Source of the DNA: Curtobacterium sp. 458
GTDB taxonomy: Bacteria; Actinomycetota; Actinomycetes; Actinomycetales; Microbacteriaceae
Direction: 5' to 3'
Assembly: GCF_030406605.1 (NCBI RefSeq)
Contig: NZ_CP129104.1
Location: 3,362,687-3,426,686 of the forward strand
DNA length: 64,000 bases
Under the pieces are notes generated by a model that was not told the origin of the DNA, ran no database searches, and saw only the letters and a program-made list of their open reading frames with translations. Below are positions 1 through 8,740 of this stretch, in pieces. Positions within the stretch are counted from its first letter, which is position 1, and each line of letters starts with the position of its first letter. The position numbers were made by a program, and so were the translations under genes.

Positions 1-8
1 GGAAATCC

Positions 9-1313
9 ATGCGCACCACCACCACCTCGCCGCGCCGCCGTGCCGCGCTCGTCGCGGCGACCGCGATCGCGGTCGTCACCGTCGGTTCCGGCGCCGCGTT
101 CGGCGTCACCGCGGCGAACGCGGCGACCGGCACGGCGACGTCGACGTCGACGACTGCTCCGGCCGCCGGCACGTCGGCTTCGGGCTCGACGTCGTCGGCC
201 CCGGCCGCGGGGACGCCCGCCGCGACCACGCCGGTCGCGTTCACGGAGCCGTCGACGAAGGCCGCACCGCTCGCCCTCACGGCAACCGTCGGCACCCCGT
301 TCAGCCACACGTTCCACACCACCGGCGGGGACGGCACGGTTGCGTACGCGATCCAGGACGCACCGTCGAGCGCCTGGACCGTGCAGTCGGACACGGGCGT
401 GCTGAGCACGACCCCGACCACTGCGGGGACCTACGACTTCGAGGTCGTCGCCCTGAGCGGTGGCACTCAGGCGACCGAGTACGTGCAGGTCACGGTCTCG
501 CCCTCGCCGGTGTCGTTCACCGAGCCGTCGACGAAGGCGCAGCCCCTCGCCCTCACCGCGACCGCCGGCACGACCTTCACCCACACCTTCCAGCTCGTCG
601 GCGGGAGCGGCTCCACCGCGTACGCGATCCAGGACGCGCCGTCGTCGAAGTTCACCGTCAACGTCTCCACCGGCGTGCTGACGAGCACCGAGACCACGGC
701 GGGTACGTACGACTTCGAGGTCGTCGCCCTCCGTGGGACGGCGACGGCGACCGAGTACGTCCGGCTCACGGTGCGCCCCGCGGCGGCCGTCGGGGTCACA
801 AGCATCGTCAGTGACGGGAACCCCGACCACGGGGCCTACCAGATCGGTGTGACCGGTGCGATCGAGTCGTTCAGCGCCACCGGCAAGGACCTCGGCAGGG
901 TGTCGTCCATCCCCGCGAAGCAGGGCGGCACGATCCGGGTCACCGGCGTCGCGGTCGACCGGTTCGGGAACCTCGTGACGCCCGGCACCGTCGGCCGGCA
1001 GCCGATCGGGACGGTCACGAGCTCCGTCGCGTCCGACCGCATCGTGGCGGACCCCACGAAGGAGTACGTGCTCGTCACGTTCCCGCACGCGTCGCAGCAC
1101 CGCCTGACGGTGTCGCAGGACGGCGTCTCCGGCTCGTTCGTCGTCGCCGTGCAGCCGCTCGCCACCGCCGCGGTCGCGACATCGGCGACCGGGACCGGCG
1201 CGACGCTCGCGTACACCGGGGCCGACGAGCGCGGACCGATCGCCTGGGGTGCGGGCCTCCTCGCCGCGGGCGCCACCCTGCTCGGCTTCCGACTGCGTCG
1301 CCGTCGCCTCTGA
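9..1313 (+). CDS. LAXTG-anchored cell-surface protein with two internal repeats
   Basis: This is a secreted protein covalently attached to the cell wall. The 434-residue product starts with an Arg-rich n-region and a hydrophobic signal peptide ending near ANA-AT (about residue 39), followed by a low-complexity Ala/Thr/Ser linker. Two homologous blocks of about 90 residues follow (about 78-165 and 169-256). Each begins with FTEPSTKA and contains YAIQDAPSS and AGTYDFEVVAL, as in putative Ig (He_PIG-like) modules. The C-terminus has LAYTG, a hydrophobic helix and a basic RRRRR tail: the sorting signal used by class E sortases, which read LAXTG. The next gene is a paralogue in the same direction. 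No sortase is visible in the window. The ligand or function is unknown; adhesion or surface display is an inference. The start at 9 follows a short GGAA stretch at the window edge. Confidence 0.85.
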   Translation: MRTTTTSPRRRAALVAATAIAVVTVGSGAAFGVTAANAATGTATSTSTTAPAAGTSASGSTSSAPAAGTPAATTPVAFTEPSTKAAPLALTATVGTPFSHTFHTTGGDGTVAYAIQDAPSSAWTVQSDTGVLSTTPTTAGTYDFEVVALSGGTQATEYVQVTVSPSPVSFTEPSTKAQPLALTATAGTTFTHTFQLVGGSGSTAYAIQDAPSSKFTVNVSTGVLTSTETTAGTYDFEVVALRGTATATEYVRLTVRPAAAVGVTSIVSDGNPDHGAYQIGVTGAIESFSATGKDLGRVSSIPAKQGGTIRVTGVAVDRFGNLVTPGTVGRQPIGTVTSSVASDRIVADPTKEYVLVTFPHASQHRLTVSQDGVSGSFVVAVQPLATAAVATSATGTGATLAYTGADERGPIAWGAGLLAAGATLLGFRLRRRRL

Positions 1314-1335
1314 GCGGTCCGCTCCGCCGTCGACG

Positions 1336-1365
1336 CGGGCCCGGTGCCGATCCGCACCGGGCCCG
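1336..1365 (+). terminator. GC-rich hairpin between the two surface-protein genes
   Basis: A perfect 12-bp inverted repeat (CGGGCCCGGTGC and its complement) encloses a 6-nt loop about 20 bases after the upstream stop codon. There is no clear T-run, so it is either a GC-hairpin terminator or an mRNA 3'-end stabiliser. Confidence 0.5.
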
Positions 1366-1518
1366 TGCCGGTTTCCGTAACGTTCCCCCCAACCCTGGTC
1401 ACATTTCGGCGTCGAGCCGCCGTATCCACTCAGCGCGGCCCTACGATCCGAGGGCCGAAGATTCTCGGCGAACTCTTACGATCCGGCACCCGACCGGACC
1501 TGGACCCTGGGGGAGAAC

Positions 1519-3192
1519 GTGCGTCGAAGCACTTCAACCGCCCGACGCGCCTGCGCGCTCGGGACCACCGCCGCGCTCGTCGTCCTGACGACCGGCCTCG
1601 GCATCATGACCGCGACGGCCGCGAACGCTGCGCCGTCGGACACGGACGGCTCGGTGTCCGTGCAGGCCGACCCGACGCAGACGGAGACGCCGGCGCCGAC
1701 GGACACCCCGTCGCCGACGGTCACGCCCGCCCCGACGACGACGCCGTCGCCCACATCGACGCCCGCGCCGACCGGTGAGCCGACGCCGACGGGATCGACC
1801 GCGCCGACGTTCCCGCTGCTGCCGCACCTGCGCTCCTCGGCACCGGCCGCGAGCGACGCCACGGACGCGAGCACCACCGCCGCCGCCGCCGCCCCGACCG
1901 CGACGATCACGGGCGACGCGAAGGTCGGCTCCACGCTCACCGCCAGCTGGGACGGCTTCGACGCCGACGGCTCGTTCAAGTACCAGTGGCTCGACGCGAC
2001 CGGTGCTCCGATCTACAAGGCGCAGTCCCAGACCTGGAAGGTCGACGCCGCGTACGCGGGCACGAAGGTCTCCGTCGAGGTGACCGGCGACGTCTCCGGT
2101 GCCGTCACCGGCCCGGTCGAGTCGGAGCAGTCGGCCGAGATCACGCAGGACCCGGTGTTCGTCGACGAGACGGGCACGCCCCTCGACAGCGGCACCGAAG
2201 CCGACGAGGACACCTACTCCCTCCCGCAGGACGCGACCGCCGGTGAGGCGTTCTCCTACACGTTCCGCGCCGAGGGCTACCCCGCGCCGACCTACCAGCT
2301 TGCGTGGTACTACGACGACGAGGAAGACTCGATCGACAACGTCGAGTCGAACCAGGCCGAGGCCCAGGCGGACTCGACGCTCGGCTTCGGCTGGGAGGAG
2401 GACGGCGACGTCAACGGTGACGGCGAGTACACCCCGGAGGACCAGCTGCCGAAGGGCATCACGTTCGACCCGACCACGGGTGAGTTGAGCGGCACCGCGA
2501 CCGAGGCCTCCACCTTCGACTTCGCCGTCACCGCCACGAGCGGCGACGTCACGACCACGGTCTACGCCGAGCTCACCGTCGACCCGGGTGCCGCGTACGG
2601 CCTCGCCGCGCAGGCGCTCGACGCGGGCCTCGTCCACGGTGACGAGGGATCGGTGTACTTCATCCGCCCGGACGGGAGCGTCGTGGGCGTCACCATCGAC
2701 CCGGACGGCGACGGCTTCTTCGCTGACGACTCGGACCTGCTGGACCACGTGTCGGTCAAGCAGGGCGGCACGCTCCTCGTCTACGGCACGCCGGTCGACC
2801 GGTTCGGCAACGACATCGAGCAGGTCGACGAGGACGGTGAGCTGACCGTCAAGGCGACGGTCACGTCGAACGTCGCGAGCGACGTCATCAAGCCGTACAC
2901 CGAGGACGGTGCCGATGACTTCGGCGTGACGAGCGTCACGTTCCCGCACGCGTCGACCCACACGCTGACCGTCTCGGCCGAGGCCCTGCAGCCGGTCTCG
3001 TTCGACGTCGAGGTCACCCCGACCGTCGCCCCGGCCGTCGCGGTCACCCCGACCGCGACCGGCACGCGTGGCCAGCTCGCCTACACCGGCTCCGACGCGA
3101 CCGGAGCCCTGCCCTGGGCCCTCGGCCTCGTGCTCGCCGGCGCCGGCCTGCTCGGCGCGCGCACCCTGCGCCGCCGTCACGCCCAGCGCTGA
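1519..3192 (+). CDS. LAXTG-anchored cell-surface protein with Pro/Thr stalk and EF-hand-like loop
   Basis: This is a paralogue of the preceding gene. The 557-residue product begins at a GTG preceded by GGGAGA at 1511. A signal peptide ends near residue 38 (NAAPS). A Pro/Thr/Ser-rich stalk of repeated TPAPT/TPSPT units follows (about 54-100). Next come an Ig-like segment with WDGFDADGSFKYQW, a He_PIG-like block (PKGITFDPTTGELSGTATE) and a DVNGDGEYTPED stretch with the spacing of a calcium-binding EF-hand/dockerin loop. The C-terminal module (VSVKQGGTLLVYGTPVDRFG) is shared with the upstream paralogue. It ends in LAYTG, a membrane helix and basic residues, the class E sortase signal. Two copies of TACGATCCG (1442 and 1477) lie upstream and may mark promoter elements. 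Calcium binding is inferred from the motif only. Confidence 0.85.
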   Translation: MRRSTSTARRACALGTTAALVVLTTGLGIMTATAANAAPSDTDGSVSVQADPTQTETPAPTDTPSPTVTPAPTTTPSPTSTPAPTGEPTPTGSTAPTFPLLPHLRSSAPAASDATDASTTAAAAAPTATITGDAKVGSTLTASWDGFDADGSFKYQWLDATGAPIYKAQSQTWKVDAAYAGTKVSVEVTGDVSGAVTGPVESEQSAEITQDPVFVDETGTPLDSGTEADEDTYSLPQDATAGEAFSYTFRAEGYPAPTYQLAWYYDDEEDSIDNVESNQAEAQADSTLGFGWEEDGDVNGDGEYTPEDQLPKGITFDPTTGELSGTATEASTFDFAVTATSGDVTTTVYAELTVDPGAAYGLAAQALDAGLVHGDEGSVYFIRPDGSVVGVTIDPDGDGFFADDSDLLDHVSVKQGGTLLVYGTPVDRFGNDIEQVDEDGELTVKATVTSNVASDVIKPYTEDGADDFGVTSVTFPHASTHTLTVSAEALQPVSFDVEVTPTVAPAVAVTPTATGTRGQLAYTGSDATGALPWALGLVLAGAGLLGARTLRRRHAQR

Positions 3193-3202
3193 CACAGGAC
3201 GT

Positions 3203-3238
3203 CTCCCGTCGGTCGCGTGCCCGCGTGACCGACGGGAG
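3203..3238 (+). terminator. Hairpin downstream of the second surface-protein gene
   Basis: Perfect 12-bp arms (CTCCCGTCGGTC and its complement) separated by 12 nt lie 10 bases after the stop codon. A probable transcription terminator without a distinct T-run. Confidence 0.55.
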
Positions 3239-3323
3239 GCCCGACCCGGCCCCGTCCCGCCCCTCACGGCGCGACGGGGCCGCTTCCGTCACACGACGGT
3301 GTCGCGTCGGTAGCGTGGGCGGC

Positions 3324-3956
3324 ATGCCGACGCTGCTGCACCTCGACTCCTCCGCCGACCTCGCCCACTCCCGCTCGCGCGCGCTGACCGCCGCGTTCGC
3401 CGACGCCTGGCGTGCACGGGGTCCGGAGTACACCGTCGTCCGGCGCGACCTGCACGTCGACCCGCTCCCCCACCTCGAGACCTCGGCGCTGCACTGGGCA
3501 GCGAGCGACCGCACCACGGACGAGGTCGTCGCCCCCGAGGCCGAGGCCCTCCGCCAGGAGGTCATCGACGAGCTCCTCGCCGCGGACGTCCTGCTCGTCG
3601 GCTCGCCGCTCTACAACTACACGGTCCCGTCCACGCTGAAGGCCTGGCTCGACCGCGTGCACGTCCCGGGCGTGCTCGTCGGCGACGTGCAGCCCCTCGC
3701 CGGTCGCCCGGTCGTCACCGTGGTCAGCCGAGGCGGCACCTACGACGCCGACACCCCCACCGAGGGATGGGACCACGGCTCCCCCGTGCTGCAGATCATC
3801 CTCGGCACGGCGCTCGGGATGAAGCACTACCCGGTGACGGTCAGCGCCACCCTCGCCGACCGTCTGCCGGACCTCGCACCCCTCGCCGACCACGCCGCCG
3901 CCGAGTTCGCCGACGCGAAGACCACGCTGGAGCGCCTCGCCACCACCGTCGTCTGA
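3324..3956 (+). CDS. FMN-dependent NADH-azoreductase-like flavoprotein
   Basis: The 210-residue product belongs to the flavodoxin-like fold group of NAD(P)H-dependent quinone/azo reductases (AzoR/AcpD type), cytosolic enzymes that pass two electrons from NAD(P)H to quinones or azo compounds. It opens with the first strand and phosphate-loop region LLHLDSSADLAHSRSR. It contains the family segment GSPLYNYTVPSTLKAWLDRV that shapes the FMN site, then VVTVVSRGGTY. I chose the ATG at 3324 because the hexamer TAGCGT sits seven bases upstream, as at many leaderless starts here. An upstream in-frame start would add a basic stretch overlapping the terminator region. The next gene is convergent, with 34 bases between. 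The physiological substrate cannot be read from sequence. Confidence 0.8.
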   Translation: MPTLLHLDSSADLAHSRSRALTAAFADAWRARGPEYTVVRRDLHVDPLPHLETSALHWAASDRTTDEVVAPEAEALRQEVIDELLAADVLLVGSPLYNYTVPSTLKAWLDRVHVPGVLVGDVQPLAGRPVVTVVSRGGTYDADTPTEGWDHGSPVLQIILGTALGMKHYPVTVSATLADRLPDLAPLADHAAAEFADAKTTLERLATTVV

Positions 3957-3990
3957 CCTTCCGGGCGCACCACGTCACGTCCCGCATCGA

Positions 3991-5034
3991 TCAGGCGGGA
4001 CGCACCTCGCCCGCGCGCCCGAGCAACGCCGCGTGGTACGCCGTCTGCGTCAGGGCGCTCGCGAGCAAGAACCCCGTCATCGACCCGATCCCGCCGCTGA
4101 ACGGCACCCGCGCCGCGACCTCGAACAGCGTCGGCTCGTGCAGGGCGTCGAGTGCCTCGGCGACGTGGCGCGAGCGCTCCTCGCGGTGCCGTGCCAGCGT
4201 CCGGGCGCGGGCAACGACGTCCCGGAAGCGGTACTCGTGGCCGGGGCAGACCTCGAGCTCGGCGTACCGGTCGAGCCTGCGGAGCGACGCCAGGTAGTCG
4301 CCGAGCGGGTTCGATGCGGTCCGTCCGCCGAGTCCGATCCCGGAGTTGATCCTCGGCAGGACGTGGTCGCCCGTGAAGAGCAGGCCGTCGCCCTCGTCGA
4401 CGAAGCAGCAGTGGCCGGCGGTGTGGCCAGGGGTGTGCAGCGTGCGGATGTCCCGACCGGCGACGGGCAGTGCGTCGCCGTCCTCGAGCAGGAGATCGGC
4501 GTAGGGCTCCGTCGTCCGACCGAGCCCGATCCGTCGACCGCTCCCCCACGCGGCCACGACGCCGGCGCGGAGGTCGTCCGGCAGCCCCCACGAGGCGATG
4601 TCGGCATCGTTCGCGGCGGCGTCGGCACGTTCGTGGCGGAGCGCCTCGACCTCGGCCGGGTGCATGGCGATCCGGGCGCCGGTCGCCCGCCGGACGGCAG
4701 CGGCCGCACCGAGGTGGTCGGCGTGCAGGTGCGTGACCACGACGAGCCCGACGTTGTCGAGCGAGCGCCCGATCGCGGCCAGTCCCTCGCGGACCACGGT
4801 GAGGTCGTCGTCCGCTGACCACCCCGGGTCGATCAGGGTCAGCACGCCGTCGGTTCCTCCGACGACGTAGACGAGGGTGGCGTCCGGCACACCGAAGCGG
4901 AACGGGACAGCGAGGGTCCAGACGCCGGGGCGGATCTCCTCGGCCGGGGGCAGGACGCCGTCGCGGAGCGCCGCGGCCTGCACGGGACTGGTCGGTTCCG
5001 GTGCCGGCGCTGCCGGCGGGGGCACGGTCGTCAC
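3991..5034 (-). CDS. MBL-fold metallo-hydrolase
   Basis: This 347-residue protein has a metallo-beta-lactamase fold. The signature THLHADH (residues 101-107) supplies the first metal ligands. Further ligands are suggested by HTPGHTAGH and FTGDHVLP in mid-sequence and by PGHE near residue 265. The order matches the glyoxalase II/RNase Z-like superfamily of zinc hydrolases. A C-terminal helical region (about 280-347) resembles that of bacterial MBL hydrolases acting on thioesters or related esters; the substrate is not predictable. The start is GTG, with TAGGGT six bases upstream on the coding strand (5041-5046), fitting a leaderless transcript. The gene is convergent with the flavoprotein gene and stands alone otherwise. 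Confidence 0.85.
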   Translation of the reverse strand: MTTVPPPAAPAPEPTSPVQAAALRDGVLPPAEEIRPGVWTLAVPFRFGVPDATLVYVVGGTDGVLTLIDPGWSADDDLTVVREGLAAIGRSLDNVGLVVVTHLHADHLGAAAAVRRATGARIAMHPAEVEALRHERADAAANDADIASWGLPDDLRAGVVAAWGSGRRIGLGRTTEPYADLLLEDGDALPVAGRDIRTLHTPGHTAGHCCFVDEGDGLLFTGDHVLPRINSGIGLGGRTASNPLGDYLASLRRLDRYAELEVCPGHEYRFRDVVARARTLARHREERSRHVAEALDALHEPTLFEVAARVPFSGGIGSMTGFLLASALTQTAYHAALLGRAGEVRPA

Positions 5035-5096
5035 GCGCCCACCCTAGCGACGGACGCCGTCGTGCCGGGGCCGCACCGTGCCTCCAGGCCGGAGCG

Positions 5097-5954
5097 TCAC
5101 GCGACGAGGTCGCGGAGCCGGCGCTCCGTGTCGTCGTCAGCCGGCGTGAAGACCACGAGGCGGGTGCCGACGGCGGGGCTCAGCCACGAGGTGGCGAGTT
5201 CGAGGTCGAGGCGGCCGACGTCCGAGTTGAGGACCTGCTTGCGCTCGGTCACCGCCTCGGTGACGTCGCGGGAGTCCCACAGGCGGGCGAACTCCTCGGA
5301 GGCCGCCCTGAGCCGCTCCACGAAGGCGCGCCAGGCGGGATCGTCCCGGTGCTCGGGCCAGCGTGAACGGAGGCGCGCGACGGACTGGCGGGCCAGCCGG
5401 TCCCGGTCGACGAGCGCGGCCTGCCAGTCGGGGTCGGTGAACATCAGCCACACCGAGTTGCGGTCGAGGGGCGGGACGCGGTCGAGGTCGCCGATGAGCC
5501 TGCCGTACCCGCGGTTCCAGGCGAGGACGTCGAAGCGGGCGTTCTGCACGCAGGCGGGCCACGGCTCGACGGCGTGCACCAGGCGCAGCGTCGCGGCGTC
5601 GACGGCGTGCTCCTCCGCTCCCGTCGGCAGGGACGCACCGGCGAGCGTGAAGAGGTGCGCCCGCTCGTGCCGGTCGAGGCGGAGGGTCCGGGCGACGGCC
5701 TGCAGCACCTGCTCGGAGACGTTGATGGGTCGGCCCTGTTCGAGCCACGTGTACCAGGTCGCACTGATGCCGGCGAGCTGCGCGACCTCCTCACGGCGGA
5801 GACCGGGCGTCCGACGCCGTGCGCCGTCCGGCAGGCCGACGTCGGCCGGCGTGACCCGGGCCCGACGCGACCGGAGGAACGCACCGAGTTCCGCGGCGTC
5901 GAGCCTGGTGGTGTCGGTACCGGTGTCAGCAGTGGTCTGGTACCCGGATGACAT
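5097..5954 (-). CDS. HTH (XRE) regulator with MmyB-like ligand-binding domain
   Basis: A 285-residue transcription regulator. Residues about 24-94 form an XRE-type helix-turn-helix (LGAFLRSRRARV, TPGLRREEVAQLAGIS, WYTWLEQGR). The rest is the MmyB-like PAS-type ligand-binding domain (NARFDVLAWNRGYGRLIGDL, NSVWLMFTDP). Regulators of this kind bind small lipophilic ligands and commonly control a neighbouring gene. It is divergent from the MFS transporter with only 18 bases between start codons, so both promoters must overlap coding sequence or be leaderless. The likely role is control of the transporter; the inducer is unknown. The start is the ATG at 5954. The open frame continues far upstream on this strand, but only as antisense of the transporter. 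Confidence 0.85.
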   Translation of the reverse strand: MSSGYQTTADTGTDTTRLDAAELGAFLRSRRARVTPADVGLPDGARRRTPGLRREEVAQLAGISATWYTWLEQGRPINVSEQVLQAVARTLRLDRHERAHLFTLAGASLPTGAEEHAVDAATLRLVHAVEPWPACVQNARFDVLAWNRGYGRLIGDLDRVPPLDRNSVWLMFTDPDWQAALVDRDRLARQSVARLRSRWPEHRDDPAWRAFVERLRAASEEFARLWDSRDVTEAVTERKQVLNSDVGRLDLELATSWLSPAVGTRLVVFTPADDDTERRLRDLVA

Positions 5955-5972
5955 GCGGGTGACGCTACTCCC

Positions 5973-7415
5973 ATGACGACCGCGACAGCACCCCGCACGC
6001 AGGCTCCCGACACGATCCGGGCCGGTGGCATCCTCGTCCTCCTCGTCGGCCCGTTCCTCGCCGGCCTCGACTTCTTCATCGTCAACGTCGCGCTGCCGAC
6101 CATCCGCCGCGACCTCGGAGCCTCCCCCGCGGCCCTCGGCCTCGTGGTCGCCGGGTACGGCACCGGCTACGCCGTCCTGCTCGTGCTCGGCGGGCGGTTG
6201 GGCGACGAGTACGGCCGCCGTCGCCTCTTCGTCGTCGGCCTCGCAGCGTTCACCGTGACCTCGCTCGCAGCCGGACTCGCGCCGACCACCGGGGTGCTGC
6301 TCGCGGCGAGGATCATGCAGGGAGCGTCCGCCGCGCTGATGGTGCCGCAGACCCTCGCGACGTTCCGCGCGGTGATGACGGGGACGGCGCGCGGTCGGGC
6401 AGTCGCGCTGTACACCGCCGCCGGAGGGGTGTCCTCCATCGTGGGGCAGCTGCTCGGTGGTCTGCTCGTGTCCACGCTGTCGTGGCGGGCGGTGTTCCTG
6501 GTGAACGTGCCCGTGGGGCTCGTCGCGCTCCTGTTCGTCCGACGCGCGGTCCCCCGCTCCCGGTCGGCCGTGCGGGTCGGAGCGGACGTCCGCGGCACCG
6601 TCGCGTTCGCGGTCGCACTCGGTGCCCTGCTGGTCGCCCTGGCCGAGGGCCCGGCGAGCGGCTGGCCGTGGTGGACCTGGATCGCGCTCGGTGTCTCGTT
6701 CGTCGCGGGCGTCGCGCTCGTGCGGTGGTCGGTCGTCGCCCCCCGCCGCGGCGTGTCGCCGTTCCTGCCGGTCGACCTCATCCGCGGTGCGACGTCGATG
6801 CGACGCGGACTCCCGACGCTCGTGGTGTTCTTCGTGCTGTTCGGCACGTTCATGTTCGCCTTCTCGATCGTGGCGCAGGACGGGCTCCGGCTCGGTCCGC
6901 TCGCCGCCGGGGTCGCGATCTCGCCGGTGATGATCGCGTACGTCGTGTCCTCGGCACGGGTGCCAGCGCTCCTGGCCCGCTCCGGCCGCGCGGTGCTCGT
7001 CGGCGGCCTCGTCGTCGAGGCAGCGGGCCTTGCCCTCGTGCTCGCCGTCCTCGCGTGGGGGTGGCAGACGCTGGTGGCGATCGACCCGTCGGGTGTGCGC
7101 CCCGGGCAGGTCGTGCTGCTCGTCGTGCTCGGGGTCGGACTGGCGCTCGTGGGGTGCGGGCAGGCGCTCGGCGTCGGGTGCCTCTTCCGGTCGGTCCTCA
7201 GCGAGGTGCCCGAGGCATCCGCGGGTGTCGGCGGCGGCGTGCTCGTGTCGGCGCAGCAGACCGCCATCGCCCTCGGGGTCGCGGGGCTCGGCTCGTGCTT
7301 CTCGGCGGTGGCGGGCGGCGGCGGCGTGCAGACGGGTGCGGTCGTCATCGGGGTCGTGCTCGTCGTCGGCACCGCGGCGCTCGTCCCGCAGGCGCTCCGC
7401 CTGCCGGCTCCGTGA
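5973..7415 (+). CDS. MFS transporter, DHA2-like drug efflux family
   Basis: A 480-residue major facilitator with about 14 predicted membrane helices, as expected for DHA2 (QacA/EmrB-type) proton-coupled exporters. Motif A appears as GGRLGDEYGRRR (residues 73-84) in the loop after helix 2. FLAGLDFFIVNVALPTIRRDL in helix 1 and ARIMQGASAALMVPQ in helix 4 are also typical. It sits divergent from a ligand-sensing HTH regulator, an arrangement usual for inducible efflux pumps. Substrate range is unknown. There is no Shine-Dalgarno at the start, so translation may be leaderless. Confidence 0.88.
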   Translation: MTTATAPRTQAPDTIRAGGILVLLVGPFLAGLDFFIVNVALPTIRRDLGASPAALGLVVAGYGTGYAVLLVLGGRLGDEYGRRRLFVVGLAAFTVTSLAAGLAPTTGVLLAARIMQGASAALMVPQTLATFRAVMTGTARGRAVALYTAAGGVSSIVGQLLGGLLVSTLSWRAVFLVNVPVGLVALLFVRRAVPRSRSAVRVGADVRGTVAFAVALGALLVALAEGPASGWPWWTWIALGVSFVAGVALVRWSVVAPRRGVSPFLPVDLIRGATSMRRGLPTLVVFFVLFGTFMFAFSIVAQDGLRLGPLAAGVAISPVMIAYVVSSARVPALLARSGRAVLVGGLVVEAAGLALVLAVLAWGWQTLVAIDPSGVRPGQVVLLVVLGVGLALVGCGQALGVGCLFRSVLSEVPEASAGVGGGVLVSAQQTAIALGVAGLGSCFSAVAGGGGVQTGAVVIGVVLVVGTAALVPQALRLPAP

Positions 7416-7442
7416 CCGCGCGCTTGGTCCGTCGGACCCGCA

Positions 7443-7512
7443 CCGTGCCTCTAGGCCGGCCGCGCACGCGCCCGCGCGCGGCCCGCGGGACCCGCACCGT
7501 GCCTCCAGGCGG
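7443..7512 (+). repeat. Two tandem copies of the CCGTGCCTCCAGGCCGG dispersed repeat
   Basis: Core copies at 7443-7459 (one T change) and 7497-7512 lie 54 bases apart, each preceded by GGACCCGCA. They sit in the non-coding gap after the transporter gene, together with the palindrome downstream. The family is treated as a finding. Confidence 0.8.
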
Positions 7513-7567
7513 ACCGCGACCGCGCCTGGGGGCCGGACGCACTCGCAGCGGGACGTCGATCCTGCCG

Positions 7568-7617
7568 GTGGCCGATCCGGTGCGCGATCCCCGGGGATCG
7601 CGCACCGGATCGGCCAC
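7568..7617. repeat. Perfect 50-bp palindrome
   Basis: Two 25-bp arms meet with no spacer at CCCC|GGGG (7592/7593). The left arm begins GTGGCCGATCC and the right arm ends GGATCGGCCAC. It lies 152 bases after the transporter stop and 43 bases before the ligase start. It may be a transcription terminator for the upstream gene or a protein-binding or recombination site. Confidence 0.9.
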
Positions 7618-7660
7618 GGAACGAACCGATCACTCGGCCCCGCGCGAGTAGACAGGCCGC

Positions 7661-8704
7661 ATGGACACCGCACCCATGCTCGCGAAGGCCGTCCCGACCG
7701 TCCCCGAGCCGGACAGCGTTCGCGGCGGTCTGCGGTACGAGCCGAAGTGGGACGGCTTCCGCGGGATCGTGACGGTCGACGGCGACCACGTCGAGATCGG
7801 CAGCCGCGGCGCGAAGCCCCTCACCCGGTACTTCCCCGAGCTCGTCGAGGCCTTCCGCACGCAGCTCGGCGGCCGGGACCACCCGGTGGTGCTCGACGGC
7901 GAGGTGGTCCTGCGCTCCGGCGAACCGGGTGCGGAACACCTCGGCTGGGACGCCCTGTCGCAGCGCATCCACCCGGCGGAGTCCCGCATCGCGAAGCTCA
8001 GTCGGGAGACGCCGGCCCAGTTCGTCGCGTTCGACCTGCTCTCCGTCGACGGCGAGGACCTCCTCGACCGGCCGTTCGACGAGCGCCGGGAGCGGCTCGA
8101 ACAGCTCGGCGGGGACCTGTCCGACCCGCTGTTCGTCACGCGCACGACGCTCGACGTCGACCTCGCACGCGAGTGGTTCACGACCTTCGAGGGTGCTGGC
8201 CTCGACGGCGTGGTCGCGAAGCCCCGTGCGCGACCGTACGAGCCGGGCAAGCGGACGATGCTCAAGGTCAAGCACCACCGCACCGCTGACGTCGTCGCGA
8301 TCGGCTACCGCGTCCACAAGAGCGGCCACGGGGTCGGCTCCCTGCTCGTCGGGCTGTACGACGCCGACGGGGAGCTCCGCCAGGTGGGCGGCGTGTCCGC
8401 CTTCTCCGACAGGCGACGGGTCGAGTTGGTCGAGGAGCTCGACCCGGTGGTCCTCCGGGATCCGGACGGGAGGCCCGTCACCGGTGACGGGGAACGGTCA
8501 CGCTTCTCGTCGGGTCGCGACACGTCGTTCGTCCGGCTGGAGCCGACGCGCGTGCTGGAGGTCCGCTACGACCAGATGGAGGGCGACCGGTTCCGTCACA
8601 CGGTGCAGTTCGAGCGGTGGCGACCGGACCGCGACCCGCGGTCGTGCGGCTACGACCAGCTGGACGTGCCCGTCGCCTGGGACCTCCGAGCGGTCCTCGA
8701 GTAG
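7661..8704 (+). CDS. ATP-dependent DNA ligase, LigC-like
   Basis: A 347-residue ATP-dependent DNA ligase of the short actinobacterial LigC type. It seals nicks through a covalent lysyl-AMP intermediate. Motif I is EPKWDGFR with nucleophile K29. Other nucleotidyltransferase motifs visible are GSRGAKPLTRYFPEL, VVLDGEVV, and the GLDGVVAKP and KVKHHRTAD segments (motifs IV and V). An OB-fold domain follows (about 215-347). No N-terminal DNA-binding domain is present, consistent with LigC rather than LigB. The start ATG has TAGACA six bases upstream, suggesting a leaderless message. The LigD-type polymerase gene lies 213 bases downstream on the opposite strand. Together they look like separated NHEJ/repair activities, but Ku is not visible in the window. 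Confidence 0.88.
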   Translation: MDTAPMLAKAVPTVPEPDSVRGGLRYEPKWDGFRGIVTVDGDHVEIGSRGAKPLTRYFPELVEAFRTQLGGRDHPVVLDGEVVLRSGEPGAEHLGWDALSQRIHPAESRIAKLSRETPAQFVAFDLLSVDGEDLLDRPFDERRERLEQLGGDLSDPLFVTRTTLDVDLAREWFTTFEGAGLDGVVAKPRARPYEPGKRTMLKVKHHRTADVVAIGYRVHKSGHGVGSLLVGLYDADGELRQVGGVSAFSDRRRVELVEELDPVVLRDPDGRPVTGDGERSRFSSGRDTSFVRLEPTRVLEVRYDQMEGDRFRHTVQFERWRPDRDPRSCGYDQLDVPVAWDLRAVLE

Positions 8705-8707
8705 GGG

Positions 8708-8736
8708 TTGTCCTGTCCGATCTCCGCTCCTATGCT
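8708..8736 (+). promoter_or_regulatory. Sigma-70-type promoter for the small protein gene
   Basis: TTGTCC (8708-8713) and TATGCT (8731-8736) are separated by 17 bases, each matching four of six consensus positions. The predicted transcription start falls at or just inside the iron-box-like sequence that follows. Confidence 0.55.
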
Positions 8737-8740
8737 CGAC

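Noticed and set aside
5955..7673. Very long open reading frame on the minus strand continuous with the HTH regulator
   Set aside because: It is antisense to the MFS transporter, lacks protein-like composition (Arg/Pro/Asp/His-rich), and arises from G/C-rich third positions.
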